Shown here: piece by piece, positions 42,702 through 52,593 of the stretch
Layout: every line of letters starts with the position of its first letter
Numbering within the stretch: position 1 is the stretch's first letter
NCBI RefSeq assembly: GCF_000986795.1
Contig: NZ_LAYZ01000002.1
Coordinates: 186,001-250,000, forward strand
Reading direction: 5' to 3'
Length of the DNA stretch: 64,000 bases
Origin: Salinicoccus sediminis
GTDB taxonomy: Bacteria; Bacillota; Bacilli; Staphylococcales; Salinicoccaceae
Made by a program: the position numbers and the translations under genes
Notes under the pieces: generated by a model
What the model saw: only the letters and a program-made list of their open reading frames with translations
Database searches by the model: none
What the model was told of the DNA's origin: nothing

Positions 42702-43973
42702 ATGAATGAACTTGAAAACAGATTGATTGAATGGAGAAGGGATTTCCACAAGCATCCGGAACTCGGGTTCCTGGAAATGCGTACATCGACGATAGTGGCA
42801 AATGAGCTGGAGACGCTCGGATTCGATCTTGAAATCGGCAGGGAAGTCATGTCCCCGGGGCATTGCATGGGCAAACCGGATGATGATGTGACAAAAGCGC
42901 ATGAGAAATGGGCCAGGGAGAACGGTGCTGTGGAGAAATATATGGACCGGGTATCCGAAGGGTATACCGGCATTGTGGCCACATGGGATACGGGGAGGCC
43001 TGGTCCTGCGATTGCCTACCGGGTTGATATGGATGCCCTGCCCATCTATGAGTCCGAGGATGAAAGTCATGTCCCGGTCCAGTCTGGCTTCCGCTCGCTG
43101 AACACGGAAATGCATGCATGCGGCCATGACGCGCATACATCGATCGGGCTTGGACTCGCCGTAAAAATTGCTGAAAATCGGGACCGGCTGAACGGGAAGG
43201 TCAAACTCATCTTCCAGCCGGCAGAAGAGGGGGCGAGAGGTGCCATCTCCATGGTGGAGGCCGGCGCAGTCGATGATGTGGACTGTTTCATCGCGACGCA
43301 TATCGGCATCGGTGTCGAACAGGATCATTTTGTTGCATCCAACAATGGATTTCTCGCGACATCGAAGATGGATGTCCGCTTCAAGGGCGTCTCCTCCCAC
43401 GCAGGCGGCAAACCTGAAGAGGGAAAGAATGCGATGCTGGCAGCCGCCAATGCCGTCATCAATCTGAATGCCATCCCGCGGCACTCCGGCGGCATGACAC
43501 GGATCAATGTCGGGGAACTGCACGCCGGAAGCGGCCGCAACGTTATCGCGGATGAAGCGAAGCTTATGATTGAGACCCGTGGTGAAACATCCGGACTCAA
43601 TGATTATATGAAAACCTGCGCTGAATGCGTCATCGAAGGGGCGGCCCGCATGTACCAGGTCGATTACGAAATCGAACTCGTCGGAGAGGGCATCAGTGCC
43701 AAAGGTTCTACTGAGCTCGCTGAAATCCTGCATGGATGTGCAAAGGAAAACGGGCTCACGAGCATGGTCCTGAGCGATGAATCTGCAGGGTCGGAGGATG
43801 CAACGTTCTTCATGGATGCCGTGCAGAAACAGGACGGCTACGCGACATACTGCGTCATCGGCACGGATCTTGCCGCCGGTCACCACAATGAACGATTCGA
43901 CGTCAATGAAAAGAGCCTGTTGCAGGGTGTAGAGACCCTGTTCGCCTCTGCAGTGAAGCTGACCAATAAGTAG
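42702..43973 (+). CDS. M20 amidohydrolase, AbgA-like
   Basis: 423 residues. RRDFHKHPELGFLEMRT opens the protein; the metal site includes HACGHDAHTSIGLG and QPAEEGARGA, and FKGVSSHAGGKPEEG belongs to the dimerisation domain. An insertion of about 45 residues between positions 45 and 90 resembles AbgA rather than simple hippuricases. It probably splits p-aminobenzoyl-glutamate or a related N-acyl amino acid brought in by AbgT. GAGATGGAGG precedes the ATG. It ends at a palindromic terminator. Confidence 0.87.
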   Translation: MNELENRLIEWRRDFHKHPELGFLEMRTSTIVANELETLGFDLEIGREVMSPGHCMGKPDDDVTKAHEKWARENGAVEKYMDRVSEGYTGIVATWDTGRPGPAIAYRVDMDALPIYESEDESHVPVQSGFRSLNTEMHACGHDAHTSIGLGLAVKIAENRDRLNGKVKLIFQPAEEGARGAISMVEAGAVDDVDCFIATHIGIGVEQDHFVASNNGFLATSKMDVRFKGVSSHAGGKPEEGKNAMLAAANAVINLNAIPRHSGGMTRINVGELHAGSGRNVIADEAKLMIETRGETSGLNDYMKTCAECVIEGAARMYQVDYEIELVGEGISAKGSTELAEILHGCAKENGLTSMVLSDESAGSEDATFFMDAVQKQDGYATYCVIGTDLAAGHHNERFDVNEKSLLQGVETLFASAVKLTNK

Positions 43974-43979
43974 AAAGAA

Positions 43980-44017
43980 AAGCGCCCATTGATGTGGATC
44001 CACATCAATGGGCGCTT
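43980..44017. terminator. Bidirectional terminator, 38-bp perfect palindrome
   Basis: Two exact 19-base arms (43980-43998 and 43999-44017) beginning AAGCGCCCATTG lie between convergent genes, with A-rich DNA on one side and T-rich on the other. Confidence 0.92.
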
Positions 44018-44021
44018 CTTT

Positions 44022-45365
44022 CTACAGCCCTACGAATATCCACGCAAACAGGTAGATGACGGGGAAGGATATGACGGTCCGCAGTACGAAAATCAGTACG
44101 AGCTCGAATACGGAGACCGGTATTTTAGATTTGAGCAGCAGGGCGCCGACTTCGGAGAAGTAGATGATCTGTGTCAGTGACATGACGGCAATCAGGAATT
44201 TCGTAAAATCGCTCTCAATGCCGGAGCCGATGACAGAAGGCAGGAACATGTCGGTAATACCGATGATGAACGCCGGTGCGGCAGCTGCGGCTTCGGGCAC
44301 CTGGATCAACTCGAGGAACATCTGCACCGGGTAGCTCAGGAACGTGAATACCGGCGTGTATTCCGCGAGGACGAGTGCCATGGTCCCGATGGCGATGACG
44401 ACCGGGATCAGGCCGCCGTATATGTCGATGACGTTTATCGTGCCGGCCTTCAGAAGTCCTTTCGGCCCGTCGCTTTTGGCTGTCCTTCTGTAGGCGCGCA
44501 GTTTGGCAGTTTCAAGCATGTTGTCCCCTTCGGTACGTTGGTCGACCCGACTGCCGGTCACTTCATAGTATGTCTCCTCCTTGACGGACAGCGGCGGGAT
44601 GCGCACAAGTATCAATGTCGTAAACAGACATGCGATCGTCATCGTCAGGTAGAACTGCAGGAAATAGTGCTCGATGCCGATGACGGTGGCGATTACCAGG
44701 CTGAACGGTATGGACAGTACTGAGAAGTTCGTCGCGATCGTGAGTGCCTCACGCTTAGTATAAAATCCCTTCTCATACTGTTCCGTCGTGATCATGACAC
44801 CGACCGGGCTGCTGCCCATCCAAGAGGCGAGCGCATCGATGGACGAGCGGCCCGGCACCCTGAATAACGGACGGATGAGGGGTTCCAGGAACGTGCCGAC
44901 GAATTCCATCAGCCCAAAATTCATCAGCAGCGGCATCAGGAATGCGGCAAGCAGGAGCCATGTCGCAAGAATCGGCACGAGGGAGTACATCATTGTGCCG
45001 CCGGTCAGATCACTCGTGATCGCCTCCGGTCCGAAACCGGTAATGACCATGACTGCAATGACCGCACCGGTGGCTCTGAGAATGAACCAGAGCGGGCCGA
45101 GGACGAAGATGCCCTGCAGCTTCGGCGTATGGCTGAACAGGTTTTTATTCATAAACGTGCCGTATATTGTAATGAGCAGAAAGACAACGATGGCGATTGT
45201 CGTGATTGCGGGTATCGCCCCTTCCAGGTTGGCAAGAATGCCTTCTGCCATAATGCCCAGTATGATCGTCCACTGGCCGCCGATGCTGACGGGTACGATG
45301 AACAGCAATAGGGCGATGAATGAAATGGTCCATGTCTTTACTTTGGTCGCTGTATCAAATTGCAT
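44022..45365 (-). CDS. YjiH family membrane protein (nucleoside-recognition Gate domain)
   Basis: 447 residues from ATG 45365, with AAGAGGG before it; the frame extends further upstream but without a good start and through the neighbouring promoter. About ten membrane segments. GRSSIDALASWMGSSPVGVMITTEQYEKG near residues 195-225 is typical of YjiH proteins, which share the Gate domain with nucleoside transporters. The gene converges on the M20 amidohydrolase and is divergent from a PatA-like aminotransferase. Substrate unknown; amino-acid or peptide-related transport is suggested by the neighbours. Confidence 0.8.
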   Translation of the reverse strand: MQFDTATKVKTWTISFIALLLFIVPVSIGGQWTIILGIMAEGILANLEGAIPAITTIAIVVFLLITIYGTFMNKNLFSHTPKLQGIFVLGPLWFILRATGAVIAVMVITGFGPEAITSDLTGGTMMYSLVPILATWLLLAAFLMPLLMNFGLMEFVGTFLEPLIRPLFRVPGRSSIDALASWMGSSPVGVMITTEQYEKGFYTKREALTIATNFSVLSIPFSLVIATVIGIEHYFLQFYLTMTIACLFTTLILVRIPPLSVKEETYYEVTGSRVDQRTEGDNMLETAKLRAYRRTAKSDGPKGLLKAGTINVIDIYGGLIPVVIAIGTMALVLAEYTPVFTFLSYPVQMFLELIQVPEAAAAAPAFIIGITDMFLPSVIGSGIESDFTKFLIAVMSLTQIIYFSEVGALLLKSKIPVSVFELVLIFVLRTVISFPVIYLFAWIFVGL

Positions 45366-45480
45366 AATTAACCCTCTTTTATGTATTAATATGAATAATT
45401 CAATGATAGAGGAGTGCAGGGGAAAAGTCCATAATATTCTGATATAATTGGAAAGGAATATTTTTGGAAAGAGGGATAGC

Positions 45481-46644
45481 ATGCCGAAAGCGAATAGAAG
45501 AATGCAGGACATCGAGGTGCCGGGCACCCGCCAGTTTGCCAACCGGGTGGAGGAATTCCCGGACTGCGTGGATCTGACGCTTGGCCAGCCGGATTTTGAA
45601 ACACCGCAGCCGATCAAAGAGGCTGCCATCGACGCCATCAATACGCAGTCGATGAAGTATTCCCATAATACGGGGCTCTACGCACTCAGGGAGGCCATCA
45701 GCAACTATTATAAAGACCGGCACGGTGCGCATTATGATCCGAATGGCGAAGTGCTGGTGACCGTCGGCGGCAGTGAGGGCATCGACGGAGTCCTCCGGGC
45801 GATACTCGATCCGGGGGACGAGGTGATTGTTCCGGCCCCGACGTACCTCGGGTATGAACCCATCATCGAACTCTCGGGGGGCATTACGAAATTCGTCGAT
45901 ACGACAGATACCGGGCTGATTGCCACGCCTGAACTCATCGAGCGGAACATCACGGAGAAGACGAAAGCTGTCCTCCTCAACTATCCGACCAATCCGACCG
46001 GTGTCACGTATACGAAGGAGCAGATGGACAGGCTGGTGGAAGTTTTCAGGAAGTATGACATATTCGTCATCACTGATGAGATATACGGGGAGAACACGCT
46101 GGAAGGCGACCATATCAGCCTGGCCGGCTATCCGGAGATCAAGGAGAAAGTGCTCGTCATCAACGGGCTCAGCAAATCGCACGGCATGACCGGATGGCGG
46201 ATCGGATATGTCACCGGCCACCGGCAAATCATGGAGGAAGTCACTGCAGTCCACCTCTATAATACGATATGTGCCAGCCTCCCGAGCCAGTATGCAGCCA
46301 TCGAGGCTCTGAAGCACCAGCTGCATGTGCCGGGGGAGATGAACAAAGAATATATCAGAAGACGTGACTATATATACGACCGGCTGACGGGTATGGGCCT
46401 CGAGGTCAAAAAGCCCACGGGCGCATTCTACATCTTCCCGTCGGTGGAAAAGTACGAACACGACTCATTCAAATTCTGTACGGAACTGCTTGAAACCGTC
46501 CAGCTCGCCGTCGTCCCCGGCCGTTCCTTCTCGGAATTTGGAGAAGGCCATATCAGACTATCTTTCGCATGCAGCATGCATGAGCTCGAGGAAGCGGCGG
46601 ACCGTCTGGAAAAATACCTCCATATGTTAGAAGCGGCAAAATGA
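45481..46644 (+). CDS. patA: Class I/II aminotransferase, PatA-like
   Basis: 387 residues from ATG 45481, behind AAAGAGGG. FLTLGQPDFETP-type opening (VDLTLGQPDFETPQPI), NYPTNPTGVTYT, and NGLSKSHGMTGWRIGY with the PLP-binding lysine place it in the aspartate aminotransferase fold I. Closest in character to N-acetyl-LL-diaminopimelate aminotransferase PatA of the Firmicute lysine pathway, but no other lysine genes are adjacent, so a general amino acid aminotransferase is possible. It ends at a clear terminator. Confidence 0.85.
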   Translation: MPKANRRMQDIEVPGTRQFANRVEEFPDCVDLTLGQPDFETPQPIKEAAIDAINTQSMKYSHNTGLYALREAISNYYKDRHGAHYDPNGEVLVTVGGSEGIDGVLRAILDPGDEVIVPAPTYLGYEPIIELSGGITKFVDTTDTGLIATPELIERNITEKTKAVLLNYPTNPTGVTYTKEQMDRLVEVFRKYDIFVITDEIYGENTLEGDHISLAGYPEIKEKVLVINGLSKSHGMTGWRIGYVTGHRQIMEEVTAVHLYNTICASLPSQYAAIEALKHQLHVPGEMNKEYIRRRDYIYDRLTGMGLEVKKPTGAFYIFPSVEKYEHDSFKFCTELLETVQLAVVPGRSFSEFGEGHIRLSFACSMHELEEAADRLEKYLHMLEAAK

Positions 46645-46657
46645 AATATGTCAGATC

Positions 46658-46695
46658 AGGCAGATTGTGATGCTATTTCACATTCTGCCTTTTTG
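46658..46695 (+). terminator. Terminator of the aminotransferase gene
   Basis: AGGCAGATTGTGA and TCACATTCTGCCT pair with one mismatch, followed by TTTTT. Confidence 0.9.
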
Positions 46696-46820
46696 TGTTT
46701 ATAAAATTTTAAAGAGATGTTATACCGGTTCATAATAACATAATAGTGAGAAAATTCTTTAAAAGGGAACCGTAGGGTTCCTATCCTATATTTGTTTTCA
46801 AAGATTTTGGGAGAGGGGAT

Positions 46821-46970
46821 ATGCATGGGTGGATTTCCGCTGACTGGCTGATCATGATTGTACCGCCGGTGCTGATGATTCTTTCTGTAGTGCTCTGGTA
46901 TGTCAGGGAAGTGAAGATGGAAAAACTGGAAAATGAACTGATAAGGAAAAATGATCCAGAAGGTGAATGA
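46821..46970 (+). CDS. Symporter small accessory protein
   Basis: 49 residues from ATG 46821 with GAGAGGGG upstream: one hydrophobic segment (about residues 9-28, LIMIVPPVLMILSVVLWYV) and a charged KMEKLENELIRK tail. It stops two bases before the start of a sodium:solute symporter pseudogene. Short single-span proteins of this size are known to precede such symporters. The frame is intact although the partner is broken, so it may be a relic. Confidence 0.65.
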   Translation: MHGWISADWLIMIVPPVLMILSVVLWYVREVKMEKLENELIRKNDPEGE

Positions 46971-46972
46971 AA

Positions 46973-47187
46973 ATGAGCCACACAGGTATATTGGTCATTG
47001 TCATTTTGTATCTGCTGTTCCTGCTTGCTGTCGGGTTCTGGTAATCGAAGGCGAGCAGTGCAGGTTCTTCAGAATATTTTCTCGGCGGGCGGAAAATGGG
47101 GCCGTGGGTCCTGTCGATGAGTGAAAAGGCGTCTGAAAGCAGTGGTTTCATGACTGTCGGCCTGCCGGGTGAAGGGTTTCCACCGGC
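46973..47187 (+). pseudogene. Sodium:solute symporter, 5' part with nonsense codon and frameshift
   Basis: From ATG 46973 the frame encodes MSHTGILVIVILYLLFLLAV and then meets TAA at 47042-47044. Reading on in the same frame gives EYFLGGRKMGPWVLSMSEKA (about 47078-47137) and SGFMTVGLPGE, unmistakably the symporter N-terminus. At 47177-47179 a run of three T appears to have lost one base, after which the frame ends at TGA while the correct sequence STGMSSVWNAV continues in another frame. Two independent lesions make this a true pseudogene. Confidence 0.85.
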
Positions 47188-48228
47188 ATGAGTTCCGTCT
47201 GGAATGCTGTGTCGGCCGTATTCTCCATATTCAACTGGTTCTTCTTTGCGAAACGAATCAGGCGCCTGTCCGAAATATTAAAATCAATCACCATCCCGGA
47301 CCTCCTGTCGGCAAGTTTCCAGGATCATTCACATGTGATGCGTATGGTTTCCATTGTCGTCATGACAGTTTTCCAGACGGTATACGTCTGTGCCCAGTTC
47401 GTGGCATTTGGCGTCCTCTTCGAAGTCGTCCTTGGTGTCAGCTTCTCCGTGGGTGTCATTGTCGGCGGCATCATCACCATCATCTACACGATTCTGGGTG
47501 GTTTCTTTGCGGTGGCACTGACCGACTTCATCCAGGGGTTTCTCATAGCATTTGCGCTGTTCATACTGCCGATTCTGGCAATCATTGAGATTGGAGGATT
47601 CAACCGCATGGGTACGCTCCTCGATCAGCCCATGGAAACTGAATTTCTGCAGCCGTTCTTCGGCGAGTCACTGCTGACGCTTGCCGGACTCATCGGCAAT
47701 CAGCAGATCATGGCAACCGGCGGCCTGACCACAATGTGCCATCATCGGAACGGGATGACGCGGCTGGAATATGGCGAACCGCTTTTCATCTGCCACTGCG
47801 GCACGGCCCGGTTCAAAAGTTTCTATCCGGGGTTTGACAGGACCCTTTTTGTCGGAGAGGTAAACAAGGAAGCCCAAAAACTGCTTGAAACCGCAGAGAA
47901 AGCCCAGGCAGCCGCTCTCAATGAAGTGAAACCAGGCGCCGTGGCCGAAGATGTCCATCATGCATATGCGGAGGTCATCCAGAGTGCGGGCTACCCGATA
48001 CCATTTCGGGCAGGCCGGTCGATCGGCTTCTCAGTCAACGAAGCGCCCCAGCCTGCATATGGGGACAAGACGAAACTTGAGAGAGGGATGACATTCGCAG
48101 TCGACGGCGGCGCCGACGGCAAGAACTATCGCGCGCAGGTCGGCGACAGCATACTCATCACGGAAAATGGTTTTGAATTTCTGACCCCGTTCACCAAGGA
48201 GCATTCAAAACTGATGGTTGGGAGATAG
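47188..48228 (+). pseudogene. Chimeric ORF: symporter fragment fused to M24 peptidase C-terminus
   Basis: An open frame of 346 residues. Residues 1-170 are the next part of the symporter (SSVWNAVSAVFSIFNWFFF, IPDLLSA, ILGGFFAVALTDFIQG). At about 47698 the sequence switches, without a stop, to residues of an M24 creatinase/Xaa-Pro dipeptidase-like domain (MTRLEYGEPLFICHCGT, FDRTLFVGEV, LKPG-like VKPGAVAEDVHHAYAEVI, LERGMTFAVDGG, RAQVGDSILITENG). The rest of both genes is absent. The simplest explanation is a deletion joining two neighbouring genes in frame. The M24 part lacks its N-terminal half and an obvious full metal-ligand set, so activity is unlikely. Confidence 0.8.
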
Positions 48229-48280
48229 GTAATGTACAGATCGGTTAAGCTACAGTTTTAATTGTCTGGGGAACAAAAAC

Positions 48281-48306
48281 AGGCCGCAGTAATAATTCTG
48301 CGGCCT
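48281..48306 (-). terminator. Terminator of the UxuA/UxuB operon
   Basis: AGGCCGCAG and CTGCGGCCT form a nine-base stem; on the minus strand GTTTTTG follows. Confidence 0.85.
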
Positions 48307-48343
48307 TAATTCATGAAACGGTTACCGGGTTTTGGTTACACCT

Positions 48344-49195
48344 CTATACTCCTGAGTACGCCATGAATCCACCGTCAACAGGCACTGTAATACCTGTGAC
48401 AAACTTCGAAGTATTTTCATCGGCCAACCACAGAAGGGTGCCAAGCAAATCTTCAGGTTCTCCGAAACGTCGCTGAGGGGTATGGGAAACTATTTTTTCA
48501 GCTCTCTCAGATAATGAACCGTCCTCCTTCAATAATAAATCCCGGTTTTGTTTGGTGAGGAAAAAACCTGGTGCAATAGCATTTACCCGGATTCCTGCCT
48601 CTGCAAAATGGACTGCGAGCCATTGTGTGAGGTTATCTATTCCGGCTTTAGCGGCACTGTACGCCGGGACTTTTGTCATAGGTGACGGGGCAGACATGGA
48701 AGAGATATTGATGACTGTTCCACCACGATTTGTCATCTCTTTACCAAACACCTGTGTTGGAATCAACGACCCCACCAGGTTCAATCTGAAGACATGGTCG
48801 AAACCTTTAAGTTCAAGGTCAAAGAATGATTTTAAAGTATCATTCTCAGCGTCGCCATTTTCAAAAGTTTCCTTGTCTGTTATGGCATCGGGATGATTTC
48901 CTCCGGCACCGTTGATCAGGAGGTCGCATTCCCCGAGCTGCTCTTTTACTGTTGCATATGCTTTTTGGACACTTTCTTCATCCAGAACATCGCATGCAAC
49001 TGCGATTGCCCTGCCCCCTCCATCTGTAATTTCATCTGCAATTTCCTGACCGTTCTTCTGGTTTCTGTTCAAGATGGCTACATTCATCCCCTGGCGTGCA
49101 AGTTCTTTCGCCATTTCCTGGCAAAGAACTCCGCTTCCTCCTGTAACTACAGCATTCTTACCCATAAGACCTTCAAATTCAGGCAGCAAAATCAT
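48344..49195 (-). CDS. uxuB: SDR-family D-mannonate oxidoreductase
   Basis: 283 residues of the short-chain dehydrogenase fold: [14 protein letters not shown] binds the nucleotide, [10 protein letters not shown] is the NAG region, and YSAAKAG holds the catalytic Tyr and Lys. The long loop [13 protein letters not shown] is shared with Bacillus YjmF-type fructuronate reductases, which interconvert D-fructuronate and D-mannonate. It overlaps uxuA by four bases (ATGA). It is the last gene of a minus-strand operon. Not homologous to the long-chain UxuB of E. coli. Confidence 0.87.
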   Translation of the reverse strand: MILLPEFEGLMGKNAVVTGGSGVLCQEMAKELARQGMNVAILNRNQKNGQEIADEITDGGGRAIAVACDVLDEESVQKAYATVKEQLGECDLLINGAGGNHPDAITDKETFENGDAENDTLKSFFDLELKGFDHVFRLNLVGSLIPTQVFGKEMTNRGGTVINISSMSAPSPMTKVPAYSAAKAGIDNLTQWLAVHFAEAGIRVNAIAPGFFLTKQNRDLLLKEDGSLSERAEKIVSHTPQRRFGEPEDLLGTLLWLADENTSKFVTGITVPVDGGFMAYSGV

Positions 49196-50265
49196 CCAAC
49201 TCCTTTCCGTTTTTCCAATTCATATGCGTCCCACAGTCCCCACAGGTACATGATGCCCAGTGCACGGTCATACAGTCCATATCCGGGGCGGCAGTCTTCA
49301 TCCCACAGATGACGTCCGTGGTCAGGGCGTACATACCCTTTAAAACCTGCTTCATGATATGCTCTCACGACATCATCAATCGGCACTGATCCGTCCCGGG
49401 AGCGATGGGACGTCTCGATGAAGTCCCCGTTATCATAGGTTTTTACATTCCTGATGTGTGCAAAAGCGATCCGGTCTGCAAATCGTCTGATAATATGAGG
49501 GATATCGTTTTCGGGATTTGCCCCCAGAGAGCCGCTGCACAGTGTCAGGCAATGGGATGGGCTATCTGAAATTGAAAGATATCTTTCAATCGCACTTTCA
49601 CTGTTTATGATTCTCGGCAGGTTGAATACCGACCATGGTGGATCGTCGGGGTGGATGGCCATTTTGATGCCTTCCTCTTCAGCCACCGGCAGGACTTCAA
49701 GCAGGAAATGCTCCATGTTTTTCCACAGTTGCTCTTCATCAACAGTTTCGTATGCCCTGAATGAATCTTCAATAGTTTTGAGCCTTTCAGGTTCCCATCC
49801 GGGCATCGTGTAGCCGGAGTCGGTTGTCTGTTTGATGAGTTCGTCCGGGTCCATATTTTCCACTTTGGATTTTTCATAGAACAGGGCAGTGGAGCCATCT
49901 CCCAGTTCTTTGAATAAATCTGTTCTTGTCCAGTCGAAGACCGGCATGAAGTTAAAGCATACTACCCTGGCTCCTGCTTTTGCCACATTCCGCAGACTGA
50001 TCTTGTAGTTTTCAATATATTCATCTCTTGAGGCTTTTCCGAGCTTTATGTCTTCGTGGACGTTGATGCTCTCGACCACATCCAGATGGAAGCCGTGGGC
50101 ATCCGCCTGCTTCTTGACTTCCATCACTTCCTCTTCAGGCCAGACTTCACCGGCCTGACGGTGATGCAATGCCCATACTACGCCCTCAACACCTGGAATT
50201 TGCTTGATCTGTTCTAATGTTACGGAGTCGTTTCCTTCCCCATACCACCTAAAGGTCATACGCAT
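49192..50265 (-). CDS. uxuA: D-mannonate dehydratase
   Basis: 357 residues. [47 protein letters not shown] and [10 protein letters not shown] are characteristic UxuA sequences. The family uses manganese or iron to dehydrate D-mannonate to 2-keto-3-deoxygluconate. No KDG kinase or aldolase gene is in this cluster; those at 11764-13349 could complete the route. The start is supported by AAGGAA upstream. The gene lies between a Zn-dependent dehydrogenase and an SDR. Confidence 0.92.
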   Translation of the reverse strand: MRMTFRWYGEGNDSVTLEQIKQIPGVEGVVWALHHRQAGEVWPEEEVMEVKKQADAHGFHLDVVESINVHEDIKLGKASRDEYIENYKISLRNVAKAGARVVCFNFMPVFDWTRTDLFKELGDGSTALFYEKSKVENMDPDELIKQTTDSGYTMPGWEPERLKTIEDSFRAYETVDEEQLWKNMEHFLLEVLPVAEEEGIKMAIHPDDPPWSVFNLPRIINSESAIERYLSISDSPSHCLTLCSGSLGANPENDIPHIIRRFADRIAFAHIRNVKTYDNGDFIETSHRSRDGSVPIDDVVRAYHEAGFKGYVRPDHGRHLWDEDCRPGYGLYDRALGIMYLWGLWDAYELEKRKGVG

Positions 50266-50283
50266 GTCTTATCAGTTCCTTTT

Positions 50284-51300
50284 CTAAAATGTAAGTACAA
50301 TTTTCCTTACTGCTTCAGGATTGTTTTCGAGTAATTCAAAGGCATCATGAATCTGATCCATGGAATATCTTTGGGAAATGATCTGTGTCGGATCGATTTC
50401 GCCACGTCCGACCTGATCTATCACTTTCGGGAATTGATGAGTCTGCAAACGTGACCCGGCCACTTTCAATTCTTTTTTGGTCAACAGTAATGAAGGAATG
50501 GATGAAGGCTGCTCATTGAAGCCTAAAGTAACGACTCTGCCTGCGATTGATGCGAGTTCGACAGCCTGTTGGAATGTCTGAGGGAGCCCAACGGCATCGA
50601 TAACTACATTGGCCAGTTCTCCATTCGTCAATCTGTTGATTTCTTCTTCAGCATCGACTTCATTAGGCTGGATGATTGCATCGGCACCGATGGATTTGGC
50701 GTAATCCAGCCGGTTCTGATTGAAGTCAGAGATGAAAACTTTGGCGCCGCGTTGTTTGGCCTGCAGGAGACAGGCAATTCCGGTTGGGCCGGCACCGATT
50801 ACAAATACGGTATCACCTTCCCTTACTTCGCCTCTGTAAGTTGCCTGCGCGCCGATGGTCATCGGTTCCATCAAGGCAGCTGCTTCTTCAGAGACGTTCC
50901 CGGGCACTCTATGCCAATTATTCTCGTCTGCTTTCAGATATTCAGCCATTCCCCCGTCTCTGTGCACACCGAATACTTCAAGGGAATCACATACGTTAGG
51001 CTGGCCATTTCTACAGGCGTAGCATTCGCCGCAGTATGTGATGGGCTCCAATGCTACAAGATCCCCGGGTGCAAGGGAAGTGACCGCTTCTCCGACCTGT
51101 TCAACAATGCCGGAAACTTCATGTCCGATGACCCTTGGATATGAGGTGAAAGGGTTGCTGCCATGGTATATGTGGACATCAGAGCCGCATATGCCTACAT
51201 TTTTTATTTTCACTATAACCTCGTCACCTTTTTCAATAACGGGCTTTTCAAGTTCAACAATATTCAGCTGACCTGGTTTTTCTACTTGTATTGCTTTCAT
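50284..51300 (-). CDS. Zinc-dependent sugar-acid dehydrogenase (YjmD/L-gulonate 5-dehydrogenase-like)
   Basis: 338 residues from ATG 51300, eight bases after AGGAG. GICGSDVHIYHG and GHEVSGIVEQ belong to the catalytic zinc site, and the cysteine cluster CGECYACRNGQPNVC binds the structural zinc. VFVIGAGPTGIACL is the NAD-binding fold. In Bacillus the homologue YjmD lies beside uxuA and yjmF. Zinc dehydrogenases in such clusters oxidise L-gulonate or L-idonate to ketoacids that UxuB reduces to mannonate. The exact substrate is inferred. Confidence 0.83.
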   Translation of the reverse strand: MKAIQVEKPGQLNIVELEKPVIEKGDEVIVKIKNVGICGSDVHIYHGSNPFTSYPRVIGHEVSGIVEQVGEAVTSLAPGDLVALEPITYCGECYACRNGQPNVCDSLEVFGVHRDGGMAEYLKADENNWHRVPGNVSEEAAALMEPMTIGAQATYRGEVREGDTVFVIGAGPTGIACLLQAKQRGAKVFISDFNQNRLDYAKSIGADAIIQPNEVDAEEEINRLTNGELANVVIDAVGLPQTFQQAVELASIAGRVVTLGFNEQPSSIPSLLLTKKELKVAGSRLQTHQFPKVIDQVGRGEIDPTQIISQRYSMDQIHDAFELLENNPEAVRKIVLTF

Positions 51301-51318
51301 TCTTGACACTCCTTATCT

Positions 51319-52593
51319 TTATTCGAACAGTCCTGGCAGGAATAGTGATAATGATGGTACAAAAGCGACAATGATCAGTACGATGATGGCAATGACGAAA
51401 TATGGAACAAGCTCTTTGACAGTAGTCATGATCTTGACGTTGGCAAATTGAGAGGCGACGAACAGGCACACACCGACAGGTGGTGTTGACAGGCCGATCA
51501 TCAATGCCAGTACCATGACAATACTGAAGTGGATTGGATCCATACCGATGCTGTCAGCAATTGGCAGCAGCACAGGGAACAGAATGACGATTGCTGCAAT
51601 TGTTTCCATAAACATGCCGACAATCAATAGCAGGAGTATCATCAGTAATGTAATCACTACTGGATTTTCGGTAAGGGAAAGTATGCCATCAGCGACAAGG
51701 ATAGGTACACCTTCTGCAACCAGAATCCATCCGAATGTATTCGCAAGAGCTACAAGGATCAGGATGGATGCAGTGGTTCTCAGAGTGTCCATCATGATTC
51801 CCGGGACTTCTTTCAGATCGAGTTCCTTATATACAAATTTACCTACTATAAAGGCATAGAATACTACCACAACTGCCGCCTCAGTCGGTGTGAAATATCC
51901 GCCGAGGATCCCCCATAAAATGATGACGACCATGAGCAGTGCCCAAAAAGCACCGAAAAAGCTTTTGCCGACTTCGGAGACTGAATGCCTGCGGCCTTTA
52001 GGATATTGTCGTTTTACAGCAATCAGGTATGTAACGAGCAAGAATCCGAGTCCGAGAACAACACCCGGTATTGCACCGGCTACAAACAAGTCGCCGATGG
52101 AAATGCTTGCGAGCGTACCGATAATGATCATCGGCAGGGAAGGAGGGAGCATCGGACCGACTGTGGATGAAATCGAAGTGACAGCCGCTGAAAATCCGGA
52201 ACCGTAACCTTGCCTTTTCATAGCGGGTATCATGACAGAGCCGATGCTGGCCGTATCTGATAACGCAGTTCCGGAAATGCCCCCGAATCCCAGGGATGAT
52301 GCAACGTTTGTCAACGCAAGACCGCCTCGAATATGTCCTACGAGAGCGTTTGCAAAATCGATGATACGGTTTGTGATACCGCCGGCATTCATCAGGTTAC
52401 CCGCCAGAATGAAGGCTGGGATAGCTAACATTACAAATGAATCCAAACCGGCAAACATCGTTTGGGGGATGACAGTGACCGGCACACCGGCAACTAAAAG
52501 GTAAACCAACGCTGATAAACCTAAACTGAAAGCGATGGGCACGCCTGCTGCGATACAGAATAAGAATATACCTACTACAAGTAACGCCATCAT
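51319..52593 (-). CDS. dctM: TRAP transporter large permease (DctM)
   Basis: 424 residues with about twelve membrane segments. GLDSFVMLAIPAFILAGNLM and LGFGGISGTALSDTASIGSVMIPAM are diagnostic for DctM. The C-terminal GLSTPPVGVCLFVA is also conserved. It forms the sodium-coupled transport channel with the small permease, whose gene it overlaps by four bases. It is located directly upstream of the aldonate enzymes. Confidence 0.93.
   Translation of the reverse strand: MMALLVVGIFLFCIAAGVPIAFSLGLSALVYLLVAGVPVTVIPQTMFAGLDSFVMLAIPAFILAGNLMNAGGITNRIIDFANALVGHIRGGLALTNVASSLGFGGISGTALSDTASIGSVMIPAMKRQGYGSGFSAAVTSISSTVGPMLPPSLPMIIIGTLASISIGDLFVAGAIPGVVLGLGFLLVTYLIAVKRQYPKGRRHSVSEVGKSFFGAFWALLMVVIILWGILGGYFTPTEAAVVVVFYAFIVGKFVYKELDLKEVPGIMMDTLRTTASILILVALANTFGWILVAEGVPILVADGILSLTENPVVITLLMILLLLIVGMFMETIAAIVILFPVLLPIADSIGMDPIHFSIVMVLALMIGLSTPPVGVCLFVASQFANVKIMTTVKELVPYFVIAIIVLIIVAFVPSLSLFLPGLFE

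Noticed and set aside
46764-46782. Hairpin before the small accessory protein as a riboswitch
   Set aside because: It is a six-base stem (GGAACC/GGTTCC) without further conserved structure.
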